A stretch of DNA of 64,000 nt from DASQFQ01 sp963811595 (GTDB lineage: Bacteria; Actinomycetota; Thermoleophilia; Solirubrobacterales; Solirubrobacteraceae). Shown piece by piece: positions 26,985 to 37,199 of the stretch. The translations under genes were made by a program, and so were the position numbers. The notes beneath the pieces are model-generated. The model saw only the letters and a program-made list of their open reading frames with translations, searched no databases and was not told where the DNA came from. The stretch covers positions 1 to 64,000 of the forward strand of contig CAWERW010000014.1 of NCBI GenBank assembly GCA_963811595.1, read 5' to 3'. The stretch's first letter is position 1. Each line of letters begins with the position of its first letter.

Positions 26985-27787
26985 TAGAACTCGACGTCGC
27001 CCATGCCCTTCCAGCCGGCGAGCTCGAGCAGCTCGTCGCGGGGCACGTCGGCGGAGGAGAGCACGCAGGTCTGGCCGTTGCGGCGCCATGTGACGACCGT
27101 GCGCCCGTCGGCCTCGAGCGCGCGGATGACCGTGCCCTCGACGGTCGACTCGTCAGCGTCGCCCGGCTGATCGAGCGCGTCGCCGCCGACCACCGTGTAG
27201 GCGATCTCGCGGCCGTCCTTCTCGTAGAAGACCGTGCGCGTCTCGCGCCCGCCGATCTCGTCGGTGCGGGTGCCGGTGGCCTCCCAGCCGAACTTCCCGG
27301 CGAAGTTGGGGAACACGACGTCGTCCTGGCGCTCGCGCAGCACCTTCGAGTCCGCCGCCACCGGCGCGATCGCCGCCGTCGGCGGCTTCACAGCGGCCGC
27401 TGCCACGTCCTCGATGTCCGGCCCACCGCCGACGAGCACGACCGCGGCGAGCACCGCGGCGAGCGCCCCGGCCACCAGCCCCGGCCATCGGATCCCCCCG
27501 AGCCGGGTGCGCGCGGACGGGCGGCGCTCCCCATGGCGCCGCCCCGGGGCCGAGAGGGCCTCGACGCGCGTTCGCAGGGCGAGCGGGGCGCCCGTGGACT
27601 CCGCAGCGGTGGCGATCGCGTCGCGCCCGGCCTGCTGGCGGACGAGCGCCGCGTTGTACGAGGGATCGGAGGCCGCCCGCGCCTCGACCGCCGCGCGGCG
27701 ATCGGGCTCGAGGTGACCGTCGACATAGGCGACGAGCTCGCCCTCCTCGTCCTCGGACAGATCCTGGGGAAGGTCAACCACGATCAT
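26984..27787 (-). CDS. Anti-sigma-factor-like single-pass membrane protein (orphan)
   Basis: 267 residues from ATG at 27787. The N-terminal region (SEDEEGELVAYVDGHLEPDRRAAVEARAASDPSYNAALVRQQAGRDAI) resembles anti-sigma helices but has no HxxxCxxC zinc motif. A membrane helix follows (WPGLVAGALAAVLAAVVLVGGG, about 105-127), then an extracytoplasmic domain of about 140 residues with one Cys (GQTCVLSS). No sigma gene adjoins it; the ECF gene at 19399 is 7 kb away. Its stop codon touches the right REP repeat. Confidence 0.7.
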   Translation of the reverse strand: MIVVDLPQDLSEDEEGELVAYVDGHLEPDRRAAVEARAASDPSYNAALVRQQAGRDAIATAAESTGAPLALRTRVEALSAPGRRHGERRPSARTRLGGIRWPGLVAGALAAVLAAVVLVGGGPDIEDVAAAAVKPPTAAIAPVAADSKVLRERQDDVVFPNFAGKFGWEATGTRTDEIGGRETRTVFYEKDGREIAYTVVGGDALDQPGDADESTVEGTVIRALEADGRTVVTWRRNGQTCVLSSADVPRDELLELAGWKGMGDVEF

Positions 27788-27823
27788 CAAGAAAGCAGAC
27801 GCCGGAAGGGCTTCCCGTATTCC

Positions 27824-29809
27824 CTACCAGTGCACGCCCTTCATGAGGTGCGCGAGCGCCATCGCCTCGCCGCTGGCGCGGTCTCCGGGGCCGTCCTCCT
27901 CGCCCTCCTTCTTCTTGGTCGACTCGGGGAAGACCTTGTAGGCCATGTGCAGGATCTGGTCGACCGCCTTCGGCGCCAGCGCGTAGAGCACCTCGCCGAA
28001 CGTGCCGAGCCGCGTGTTGATCTGCTTCGGCTTGGCGCGGATCGCCTCGCAGATGAGGTCGGCGGCCTCGTCGGGGGAGATCGTCGGGAACGAGTCGTAG
28101 ATCTTCGTCGGCGCGATCATCGCGGTGCGCACCAGCGGCATGTGGATCGTCGTGAAGCTCACGTTGTCGCCGATGGTCTCGCTCGAGACGACCCGCGTGA
28201 ACGCGTCGAGCGCCGCTTTCGAGGCCACGTAGGCCGAGAAGCGCGGCGGGTTCGTCTGCACGCCGATCGAGGAGACGTTGACGATGTGGCCCGACTTCTT
28301 CTCACGCATGTGGGGCAGGACGCCGAGGACGAGCTTGATCGTCCCCAGGTAGTTGAGCTTGATCGTCCGCTCGTAGTCGTGGAAGCGGTCGTAGGAGAAG
28401 GCCACCGAGCGCCGGATCGAGCGGCCCGCGTTGTTGACGAGCATGTCGATCGAGACGTGCTCGGAGAAGATCTTCTCGACCAGCGCGTCGATCGAGTCGT
28501 AGTCCGAGAGGTCGGCGGTGTAGGCGTACGCCGTCCCGCCGTTGCGCTCGATCTCCTCCTTGGCCGCGTTGAGCTTGTCCTCCGAGCGCGCCACCAGCAG
28601 CGGGATGCCGCCGGCCGCGGCGATCTTGTGCGCCGCGGCCAGGCCGATGCCGCTCGAGGCGCCGGTGATGATCACGGTCTTGCCGTTGACGGCGCCCTCG
28701 AACGAGCGGTCCTTGAACAGGTCCGGGTCGAGATTGCGCTCCCAGTAGTCCCACAGCCGCTCCGAGTAGGACTCGAGCGGCGGCAGCTCGATCCCGGAGC
28801 CCTCGAGCGCGCGCCGGGTGTCGCGGGCGTCGAAGCTCGCGGTCAGCCCGATGTACTCGATCACGCTGTCCGGGACGCCGAGGTCGGCGAGCAATGAGCG
28901 CCGGATGTCCTTCAGCGCCGGCAGCTTCATCGCGTAGGACAGCACCCCCTTGGGGAGCATGTCCGTCATCTTCTTGTCGACCCGCATGACCATCTGCGGG
29001 GCGTGGCCGGCGCGCGCGAACGTGTTCATGACGTCGCCCGCGGCCTGCATCTTCGGGTTCACGAGGTGGAAGGCCTGGCCGTCGCCGGCGTCCTGGTGGG
29101 CGATGTGGTCCATCGCGGCGGCCACGTAGTCGACCGGCACGATGTTCGTCTTGCCGACCTCGAGCCCGATCAGCGGGAACCATGGCGGCAGCGTGTTGCG
29201 GACCTTCTGGATCGCCTTGAAGAAGTAGTAGGGCCCGTCGATCTTGTCCATCTCGCCGGTCTTGGAGTTGCCGACGACGATCGAGGGCCGGTAGACGCGC
29301 CACGGCACCGTGACGCCCTGGCGGACGAGCTTCTCGGCCTCGAACTTGGTCCGGTGGTAGGGATGCTCGAGCTTCTGCCCGACGTCGAAGTCGTCCTCGG
29401 TGAAGTGCCCCTCGTACATGCCGGCCACGGCGATCGAGGACGCGTGGTGGAAGTGCCCGGCGCCGAGGTCGTTGGCGAGGTCGATCGCGTTCTGCGTGCC
29501 CTGGACGTTGAGGCGCTTGTTGCGCTCCTCGTCGGCGGTCATGTCGTAGATCGCGGCGAGGTGGAAGAAGTGGTCGACGCCCTTCAGCGCCGCGCGGTCC
29601 TCCTCGGAGACGCCCAGCAGCGGCTCCGACAGATCGCCCTTGACGGGCTTGATGCGGTCGGCCCGGTCGCCGGCCGTCGCACGCAGCCGGTCGAGCTTCT
29701 CCTCGGAGCCCTCCCGCACCAGCACGTGGATGTCGCCTTCGCGCTCGAGCAGCCGCTCGACGAGATGGCGGCCGATGAAGCCTGTTGCCCCGGTCACGAA
29801 GTAGCTCAT
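27824..29809 (-). CDS. Bifunctional two-SDR-domain protein, probable fatty acyl-CoA reductase (AcrA1-like)
   Basis: 661 residues: an N-terminal extended SDR (TGATGFIGRHLVERLL, HLAAIYDMTADEE, YHRTKFEAE) of the fatty-acyl-CoA-reductase type, a linker (about 280-385), then a classical SDR (ITGASSGIGLAAA, NNAGRSIRRS, VSSIGVQTNPPRFSAYVASK). The same order occurs in mycobacterial AcrA1-type enzymes that reduce fatty acyl-CoA through aldehyde to alcohol with NADPH. The alcohol could be used by the WS/DGAT enzyme encoded at 62216 for wax esters. ATG start. Soluble, perhaps membrane-associated. Confidence 0.85.
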   Translation of the reverse strand: MSYFVTGATGFIGRHLVERLLEREGDIHVLVREGSEEKLDRLRATAGDRADRIKPVKGDLSEPLLGVSEEDRAALKGVDHFFHLAAIYDMTADEERNKRLNVQGTQNAIDLANDLGAGHFHHASSIAVAGMYEGHFTEDDFDVGQKLEHPYHRTKFEAEKLVRQGVTVPWRVYRPSIVVGNSKTGEMDKIDGPYYFFKAIQKVRNTLPPWFPLIGLEVGKTNIVPVDYVAAAMDHIAHQDAGDGQAFHLVNPKMQAAGDVMNTFARAGHAPQMVMRVDKKMTDMLPKGVLSYAMKLPALKDIRRSLLADLGVPDSVIEYIGLTASFDARDTRRALEGSGIELPPLESYSERLWDYWERNLDPDLFKDRSFEGAVNGKTVIITGASSGIGLAAAHKIAAAGGIPLLVARSEDKLNAAKEEIERNGGTAYAYTADLSDYDSIDALVEKIFSEHVSIDMLVNNAGRSIRRSVAFSYDRFHDYERTIKLNYLGTIKLVLGVLPHMREKKSGHIVNVSSIGVQTNPPRFSAYVASKAALDAFTRVVSSETIGDNVSFTTIHMPLVRTAMIAPTKIYDSFPTISPDEAADLICEAIRAKPKQINTRLGTFGEVLYALAPKAVDQILHMAYKVFPESTKKKEGEEDGPGDRASGEAMALAHLMKGVHW

Positions 29810-29830
29810 GGCCGGGACCCTACCTCGCGC

Positions 29831-31498
29831 TCAGCGCACTCTGACGCGTACGCGCTTCGAGTAGCCCAGCGCGTACGGGAAGCGGGCGTCGCCGCGCAAC
29901 TTGACCCGGAACGAGAACGTGCGCCCGCGCGAGGAGCCGGAGCGGAAGCGGTAGCGCTTGGAGAACCGCCCGCGGCGGTTCGCCCGGCCCTCCGCGAACG
30001 TGGTGTAGCGGCCGTTGCCCTCGCGCCCCTGGAAGATCAGCGGCACCCCGCGCGAGGGGATCGTGCCGCGCACGCGCCCGCTGAGCCGGAGCGAGCCGCC
30101 GACGCCGACCGACCGCGGCGACGCGCCCAGCGACGACGACGCGCGCGCGTTGAGCGTCACGTACGCGCTCTCCTGGTAGCCGGGGTCGCGCACGTGCGAG
30201 CGCCAGGCGACCTGCGTCAGCCGCGAGGCGCCGGCGCGCACGGTGACGCGGTAGACGCCGTCGGAGCGGGTCGTCGTCGCGTAGCGGTCGACGAAGCGCG
30301 CGCTCTGGCGCCGGTCGCGGGTGAGCACGCGCAGCTGGGCGCCGGAGACGGGGCGGCCGGCCGAGTTGAGCAGGCGGCCGGTGATCGTGACCCGGCGGTT
30401 GTAGGCGACGGTGCGGCGCGTCTTGGAGCCGGTGGTGAAGCGCGCGCTCAGCGAGCCGTCCTCGGTCGCGCCGGCGCCGTTGAGCGGGCCGCGGTCCGAC
30501 GGCGTGGCGACGTCGACCTGGAACGGCCCGCGGTCGGTGACGTTGCCGCCCGCGTCGACCACGCGGACCTTCAGGTTCCGCCGCCCGGCGGGCAGCGCGG
30601 TCGGGCGCACGACCTCGTTGCTGAGGTTCGGGCACGCCTTGGCGAGGCGGAACGAGCAGGTCGCGCCGCGCTCGGTGCGGGAGCCGGCCGCGTAGTCCTC
30701 CTGGCCGACGACGTTGTCGGTGCCGGTCGTGACGTCGAGGATCTGCACGCGGCGGATGCCGCCGTTGTCGGTGGCGTCGAGCGTGACCGCGTCGGCGCCG
30801 GAGCGCGCGCCGCCGGCCAGCAGCCCCGAGGCGGAGACGTCGGCGGCGGGGGCGGTCGGGTCGTTGAGCACGACCTGCGCGCCCCAGAGCAGGTTCGCGA
30901 TCCCGCCGCTCGGGGCGACCGTGCACGCGGTGTTGGCGCTGCTGTTGAAGCAGCCGACCGCGATCTGCAGCGTGGTCGCGGTGCCGGCGTAGCCCGCCAG
31001 CGCGGGGAAGCTGGCGCGCGAGACCGTGCTCCGCGGCACGACGACGTTGTTCTCCGGATAGCCGTACCAGGAGCGGGCGGCGTTGAGGCGGTTGCGCGTC
31101 GCGTTGTCGTAGTGGCCGGCGCCGGCGAAGGCGGTGCCGCCGAGCCGGTAGATCGCGTACAGCCGGCGCGTGCCGGAGTCCGGCGCGCCGTTGCGGTAGG
31201 TGAGCTGGCGGGTGAGCGAGAAGTCGGCGATCCTCATGCCGCTCGGGGCGGTGAACGTGGTGCTGCCGGTGCCGCCGTCGGGCACGCGCGCGTTGCCGGC
31301 CACCGAGTTGCCCATCGTCGTGCTGCCGGGGCACGACTCGTCGGCGGAGATGCCGACGGCGGCGACGCTGTTCCACGACCGGTTGTCCGGCGCGCCGCAC
31401 GCGACGACGGTGTAGCTGCCGGCGTGGGCGGCCGGCGCGGTGATGGCCATGACGGCCGCGGCCAGCCCGATGAGGATCCCCCTGCGCTTCACGACCAC
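29831..31498 (-). CDS. Secreted beta-rich repeat protein of unknown function
   Basis: 555 residues with a signal peptide (VVKRRGILIGLAAAVMAITAPAAHA). The N-terminal half (about 27-200) is a lectin-like beta domain with several Cys; the middle has Ig-like segments (TLDATDNGGIRRVQILD, PAGRRNLKVRVVDAGGNV); the C-terminal part has carboxypeptidase-regulatory/Ig-like strands (ITGRLLNSAGRPVSGAQLRV, LRLSGRVRGTIPSRGVPLIFQG) and ends in basic RVRVRVR. It is probably a cell-surface or extracellular protein. GTG at 31498 (or GTG 31492) is the start. Function not recognised. Confidence 0.75.
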   Translation of the reverse strand: MVVKRRGILIGLAAAVMAITAPAAHAGSYTVVACGAPDNRSWNSVAAVGISADESCPGSTTMGNSVAGNARVPDGGTGSTTFTAPSGMRIADFSLTRQLTYRNGAPDSGTRRLYAIYRLGGTAFAGAGHYDNATRNRLNAARSWYGYPENNVVVPRSTVSRASFPALAGYAGTATTLQIAVGCFNSSANTACTVAPSGGIANLLWGAQVVLNDPTAPAADVSASGLLAGGARSGADAVTLDATDNGGIRRVQILDVTTGTDNVVGQEDYAAGSRTERGATCSFRLAKACPNLSNEVVRPTALPAGRRNLKVRVVDAGGNVTDRGPFQVDVATPSDRGPLNGAGATEDGSLSARFTTGSKTRRTVAYNRRVTITGRLLNSAGRPVSGAQLRVLTRDRRQSARFVDRYATTTRSDGVYRVTVRAGASRLTQVAWRSHVRDPGYQESAYVTLNARASSSLGASPRSVGVGGSLRLSGRVRGTIPSRGVPLIFQGREGNGRYTTFAEGRANRRGRFSKRYRFRSGSSRGRTFSFRVKLRGDARFPYALGYSKRVRVRVR

Positions 31499-31531
31499 TC
31501 GATACCCGCCCGTCCCTCGAAGTTGCGGAAA

Positions 31532-32296
31532 CTAGATCCCGGTCCCGGCGGCGCCGCGGCCCTCGCCGTCCGCGAAGCGCCGCGCCCCCTCGAGCGCGGT
31601 CTCGTGGCGCCCGCGCCCGAGCTGCGCCTCCAGCGCGAGCCCCTCGGCGAGCGCTCGCCCCTCGCCGTCGAGCAGCGCGCGGCGGTCGGAGAGCAGCGTG
31701 TCCTGGGGGAACGCCGCGATCGCCTCCGCCATCGCGAGCGCGCGCGCCACGTGCTCGCCGGCGGCCACGCGCTCGGTGACGAGGCCGAAGCGGTCGGCCT
31801 CCTCGACGTCGATCACGCGGCCCGAGATCGTCAGGTCGAGCGCGCGCCCGCTGCCGACGATCCGCGGCAGCCGCTGCGTCCCGCCGTCGATCAGGGGGAC
31901 GCCGAAGCGGCGCTCGGTGAAGCCGAAGCGCGCGCTCGGGGTCGCGATCCGCAGGTCGCACCACAGCGCGAGCTCGAAGCCGCCGGCCAGGCACCAGCCG
32001 GAGACGGCGGCGATCGTCGGCTTCGGCGACGCGAGCCGGGTGAAGCCGAGCGGGCCCTCGGGCCGGTCGAGCCGCGGGCCGAGCGTGTCGAGCGCCTTCA
32101 GGTCGGCGCCGGCGCAGAACGCCTCCTCGCCGCCGCCCGTGACGACGAGCACGCGCGCGCCGTCGTCGGCCACGAACGAGCGGAACGCCTCGTGCAGCGC
32201 CTCCGCCGTCGGGCCGTCGATCGCGTTGCGGCGCTCCGGGCGGTCGATCGTGACCAGCGCGGCGGCGCCGGCGCGCTCGTAGGCGATATTGCGCAA
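31532..32296 (-). CDS. Enoyl-CoA hydratase/isomerase family protein
   Basis: 254 residues of the crotonase fold. IDRPERRNAIDGPTAEAL starts the domain; EEAFCAGADLKAL and VSGWCLAGGFELALWCDLRIATPSARFGFTERRFG form the oxyanion hole and CoA-binding region, and the Glu of FTERRFG fits one catalytic position. It would hydrate or isomerise enoyl-CoA in fatty acid breakdown or related pathways. TTG at 32296 is the likely start, eight bases after the stop of the small membrane protein gene, so the two are co-transcribed. Confidence 0.88.
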   Translation of the reverse strand: MRNIAYERAGAAALVTIDRPERRNAIDGPTAEALHEAFRSFVADDGARVLVVTGGGEEAFCAGADLKALDTLGPRLDRPEGPLGFTRLASPKPTIAAVSGWCLAGGFELALWCDLRIATPSARFGFTERRFGVPLIDGGTQRLPRIVGSGRALDLTISGRVIDVEEADRFGLVTERVAAGEHVARALAMAEAIAAFPQDTLLSDRRALLDGEGRALAEGLALEAQLGRGRHETALEGARRFADGEGRGAAGTGI

Positions 32297-32304
32297 GCTG
32301 GGTG

Positions 32305-32583
32305 CTACCAGCCGCCGCGCAGATCAGCGCGCGCGCGACGGGCCTTGGCGGCCTTCTTGCGCGCGTCCTTGCGCTTGTCGAGCGTCGCCTGGGTGATGCT
32401 CAGCACGAAGATGAGCAGCGGGAACGCGGCGATGATGATGAAGCCGGCGTTCGTGACGATCTTGTCCGACGTCTCGCCGTAGGTGCCCTCGCCGGCGTCG
32501 TGGCCCTCGGCCGCGAGCGCCAGCGGCGCGGTCAGCGCGAGCAGGGTGAGGGTCAGGAAGAGGATGTGGAGCGTACGGCGCAT
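32305..32583 (-). CDS. Small exported single-pass membrane protein
   Basis: 92 residues from ATG at 32583. It has a signal peptide (RTLHILFLTLTLLALTAPLALA), a short acidic exposed segment (EGHDAGEGTYGETSDK), a membrane helix (GFIIIAAFPLLIFVLSITQAT) and a strongly basic cytoplasmic tail (KRKDARKKAAKARRARADLRGGW). No family is recognised. It precedes the enoyl-CoA hydratase gene and is divergent from the ABC-F gene by 36 bp. Confidence 0.75.
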   Translation of the reverse strand: MRRTLHILFLTLTLLALTAPLALAAEGHDAGEGTYGETSDKIVTNAGFIIIAAFPLLIFVLSITQATLDKRKDARKKAAKARRARADLRGGW

Positions 32584-32619
32584 CCCGCCCGAGTATATGG
32601 GCCGAAGTAGCCTGATCGC

Positions 32620-34497
<1,878 letters not shown>

Positions 34498-34502
34498 GAA
34501 GC

Positions 34503-34524
34503 CTTCACTAGGCTTTCACGACTT
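34503..34524 (+). promoter_or_regulatory. PHO box upstream of phoX
   Basis: Two 11-bp direct units, CTTCACTAGGC and TTTCACGACTT, match the actinobacterial PHO-box pattern (GTTCACC-like heptamer every 11 bp). It lies 21 bp before the ATG. PhoP/PhoB-type binding is inferred from the pattern and context. Confidence 0.6.
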
Positions 34525-34544
34525 CGGTCGACAGGGGGTTCCGG

Positions 34545-35990
34545 ATGGGTGTCATGGATCGGCGCGCGTTCATCGCGCGAGGATTGGCGGCGACCGGCGG
34601 GGGTGCGCTGAGCGCGATCGCGCTCGACCGGCTCGCGGTGCGGGCGGCGCTCGCCGACAAGGGCGGCCACCACGGGAGCTCCTACGGCGAGCCGGTGCCC
34701 ATGAAGGACCAGCGCGGGATCGAGGTGCTCGCCCTGCCCGCCGGCTTCTCCTACGTGACCTTCGGCCACATCGCGTCGAAGATGTCGGACGGCCACCTCA
34801 CGCCGCTGGCGCTCGACGGCATGGCGGCCTTCCGCGGGCCGAAGGGCACGGTGCGGCTGATCCGCAACCACGAGGACCGCAACCCGCCCGGCGAGGGCAG
34901 CGTCCCGCACGATCGCCGCACGTACGACCGGACCGCGGGCGGCGGCACGACCACGCTCGACTACGACCCGCATTCGCGCCGGCTCGTGCGCGACTTCGTC
35001 TCGCTGTCCGGGAGCCACGTCAACTGCGCGGGCGGCTTCGGCCTGCACCGCAAGAGCTGGCTGACCGGCGAGGAGACGGTCTTCGGGCCCGACTTCAACG
35101 GCTACGCGGAGCGCCACGGCTACGTGTTCGAGGTGCCGCTGCACCGTGGGCCGCACCACAGCGCCGGCCGCCCGCTGAAGGCGATGGGCCGCTTCATGCA
35201 CGAGGCGCTCGCCACCGACGAGCGCAGCGGCGTCGTCTACGAGACCGAGGACCCCGGGTCGGGCCGCGGGGCCGGCTTCTACCGCTTCATCCCGCGCGAC
35301 CGCCACGAGCTCAAGCGCGGCGGCCGGCTTCAGATCCTCGGGATCAAGGGCTCGCCGCAGTACGACGCACGCGACGGCGAGACCCGCGGCCGGCCGCGGC
35401 CGGTGACGTGGATTGACATCCCCGATCCGGATCCCGAGTACGTCAACGAGAACGATCCGCGCGGCGTCTTCCAGCAGGGCTGGAGGGCCGGGGCGGCCAA
35501 GTTCAACCGGCTCGAGGGCTGCTGGGCCGACGGGGACAGCATCTACTTCGTCTCCACCAGCGGCGGCGACGCCAAGAACGGCGACACGAACTCCGACGGC
35601 TACCGCGAGGGCTACGGGCAGATCTGGGAGTACCGCCAGCGCTCGCGCACGCTCGTCCTGCACTACGAGTCGCCGGGCGGCGACGTGCTCGACTCGCCCG
35701 ACAACCTCACCGTGACGCCGCGCGGCGGGCTGCTCGCTTGCGAGGACGACGCGTCGGACACGAACGGCGAGAGCGTCAACCGGCTGATCGGGATCTCCCC
35801 GCGGGGCGAGGCGTTCACGTTCGCGGTCAACGTCCTCAGCGAGTCGGAGCTGGCGGGAGTGTGCTTCAGCCCCGACGGCCGCACACTGTTCGTCAACGTC
35901 TTCGGCGACTCGACGGGCACGCCCGAGGCGCACCGGGACGAGGGGATGACCTGCGCGATCACCGGGCCGTGGCGGAACGGGTCGCTCTGA
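34545..35990 (+). CDS. phoX: PhoX-family (DUF839) alkaline phosphatase, Tat-exported
   Basis: 481 residues. The N-terminus MDRRAFIARGLAATGG carries a twin-arginine signal, expected because PhoX folds with Ca and Fe cofactors before export. PhoX-type motifs include VLALPAGFSYVTFGH, RNHED, GSHVNCAGG, TEDPGSG, RFIPRDR, LEGCWADGDSIYFVSTSGGDA, DNLTVTPRGGLLACEDDAS and GVCFSPDGRTLFVN. It hydrolyses organic phosphates outside the membrane under phosphate limitation. A two-unit PHO box lies just upstream and a strong hairpin follows. The pst operon is close downstream. Confidence 0.9.
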   Translation: MGVMDRRAFIARGLAATGGGALSAIALDRLAVRAALADKGGHHGSSYGEPVPMKDQRGIEVLALPAGFSYVTFGHIASKMSDGHLTPLALDGMAAFRGPKGTVRLIRNHEDRNPPGEGSVPHDRRTYDRTAGGGTTTLDYDPHSRRLVRDFVSLSGSHVNCAGGFGLHRKSWLTGEETVFGPDFNGYAERHGYVFEVPLHRGPHHSAGRPLKAMGRFMHEALATDERSGVVYETEDPGSGRGAGFYRFIPRDRHELKRGGRLQILGIKGSPQYDARDGETRGRPRPVTWIDIPDPDPEYVNENDPRGVFQQGWRAGAAKFNRLEGCWADGDSIYFVSTSGGDAKNGDTNSDGYREGYGQIWEYRQRSRTLVLHYESPGGDVLDSPDNLTVTPRGGLLACEDDASDTNGESVNRLIGISPRGEAFTFAVNVLSESELAGVCFSPDGRTLFVNVFGDSTGTPEAHRDEGMTCAITGPWRNGSL

Positions 35991-35998
35991 TCTGAGGC

Positions 35999-36040
35999 CA
36001 CGCGACGGCCGCGGGCGGGGAGCTCCGCGGCCGCCGCGTG
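35999..36040 (+). terminator. Strong terminator hairpin after phoX
   Basis: CACGCG (35999-36004) pairs with CGCGTG (36035-36040); after one A/C mismatch, CGGCCGCGG (36006-36014) pairs with CCGCGGCCG (36025-36033) around a ten-base loop. There is no T-tract. It begins eight bases after the phoX stop and could stop transcripts from both sides. Confidence 0.7.
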
Positions 36041-36103
36041 TGGAGAGGAGGGGCCTCGCGGCGAAGGATCGCCACGCCCGGGCCGGCCGGTGTGAAGAAG
36101 CCG

Positions 36104-36718
36104 CTACCGGCGCTTGATCGCGATGCCCTCGAGCACGTTGGCGGCCGTCTCGCACGCGTCGACGGCCGCCTCCAGGGACTCGAAGATGTCCTTCCAGCGG
36201 ATCACGACCATCGGGTCGATGCCGTTGGCGAAGAGCGAGGCGACGGCCTCGCGGACGATGCTGTCGGCCTCGTTCTCGAGCCGGTGGATCTCGACGAGGT
36301 GCGGGCCGGTGTCGGTGTCGTCGCGCAGCCCCTGCAGCGCGGCGACGACCTCCTCGGCGGCGCGCACGAGGACGCCGGCGATCGCCTGGGCGGGCTCCAT
36401 CGTCGCCTCGACGCCGTAGCGCCCGAGCTGGTCGGCCGCCTCCTCGGCGAAGTCCACGATGTCGTCGAGCGCTCCGGTCAGCGCGTGCACGTCGGCGGTC
36501 TCGGGCAGCGCGCGCCGGGAGCGGAACTGCGCGGCGCGATGCAGGATGTCGTGGGCGATCCGGTCGCCCTCGTGCTCGCACTCGACGATCGCGTCGCCGG
36601 CCCCGTTGGAGTAGGGGTAGTCGGCGAACAGGTCGCGCAGCAGCTGTGCGGTCCGGTGCACGTTCCGACCCGACTCGGCGAAGAGCTCCAGCAGCCGGGG
36701 GTCGGGGCGGCGTCGCAT
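36104..36718 (-). CDS. DUF47/PhoU-like protein (phosphate transport accessory)
   Basis: 204 all-helical residues from ATG at 36718 (weaker GTG/TTG codons lie just upstream). The DUF47 pattern is clear: VECEHEGDRIAHDI, DDIVDFAEEAAD, EIHRLENEADSIVREAVASLF, VVIRWKDIFESLEAAVDACETAANVLEGIAIKR; the E/D clusters bind metal ions in PhoU-like proteins. DUF47 genes usually accompany PitA transporters, but none is here. It is divergent from the receiver-less PhoB-like gene across a three-unit PHO box, so it is probably phosphate regulated. Confidence 0.87.
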   Translation of the reverse strand: MRRRPDPRLLELFAESGRNVHRTAQLLRDLFADYPYSNGAGDAIVECEHEGDRIAHDILHRAAQFRSRRALPETADVHALTGALDDIVDFAEEAADQLGRYGVEATMEPAQAIAGVLVRAAEEVVAALQGLRDDTDTGPHLVEIHRLENEADSIVREAVASLFANGIDPMVVIRWKDIFESLEAAVDACETAANVLEGIAIKRR

Positions 36719-36758
36719 CACCACCAAGCTACGCGCCTCACGGCGAGCGTGGGCGGGC

Positions 36759-36791
36759 GTTCACAGCCTGTTCACCCCGGCTTCACGGCCC
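36759..36791 (+). promoter_or_regulatory. Three-unit PHO box between DUF47 and PhoB-like genes
   Basis: GTTCACAGCCT, GTTCACCCCGG and CTTCACGGCCC follow one another with exact 11-bp spacing, the clearest PHO box in the window. It lies 19 bp before the ATG at 36811 and 40 bp from the divergent DUF47 start, so it may serve both genes. Confidence 0.75.
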
Positions 36792-36810
36792 CCGGGCACC
36801 CTCGGATGCC

Positions 36811-37164
36811 ATGAGCACCCAAGAGAGCGTCCTGTCCGTCGGCCCGCTCGAGATCCGGGCGGGGGAGGGACAGGTCGTCGCCGCCGGCCGCACGCTCCCG
36901 CTGTCGCTGCGCGAGCTCGCCCTGCTGGAGGCCCTGGCCCGCCGTGAAGGCCGCATCGTGCCCCGCGCCGAGCTCTACGAGACGGTGTGGGGCGGTCCCC
37001 TGCGAGCGGATGACCGCTCAGTCGACGTCTACATCCACAAGCTGCGCGTGAAGCTCGGCGACGCGCTGCCGGGGTGGCAGTACATCCACACGCACTTCGG
37101 CTTCGGCTACCGCCTCGAGGCCGAGCGTTCACACCCTTTTCACAAGGCGGCCACAGCTCCGTAA
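36811..37164 (+). CDS. Receiver-less OmpR/PhoB-type winged-helix DNA-binding protein
   Basis: 117 residues consisting only of an OmpR/PhoB effector domain: LPLSLRELALLEALARREGRIVPRAELYETVWGG, then DDRSVDVYIHKLRVKLGDALPGWQYIHTHFGFGYRLEAE (recognition helix and wing). No receiver domain precedes it; the upstream DNA is a promoter region with a PHO box. The recognition region closely matches the full regulator at 41707 (RSVDVFVRKLRQKLE, YIHTHFGIGYRF), so both probably bind similar sites. It could be a constitutive activator or a competitor. Its 3' end contains the PHO box of pstS. Confidence 0.85.
   Translation: MSTQESVLSVGPLEIRAGEGQVVAAGRTLPLSLRELALLEALARREGRIVPRAELYETVWGGPLRADDRSVDVYIHKLRVKLGDALPGWQYIHTHFGFGYRLEAERSHPFHKAATAP
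37127..37159 (+). promoter_or_regulatory. PHO box upstream of pstS
   Basis: Units GTTCACACCCT, TTTCACAAGGC and weaker GGCCACAGCTC have 11-bp spacing. They overlap the last codons of the preceding gene and lie 40 bp before the pstS ATG. PHO boxes at pstS are a hallmark of actinobacterial phosphate control. Confidence 0.68.
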
Positions 37165-37199
37165 CAGGGTGGTGGTCGAGCGCTGCGAGCCTCGCCGCT

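Noticed and set aside
29003..32482. Very long plus-strand open frame of over 1100 codons
   Set aside because: Runs antisense to four supported genes and has shadow-frame composition.
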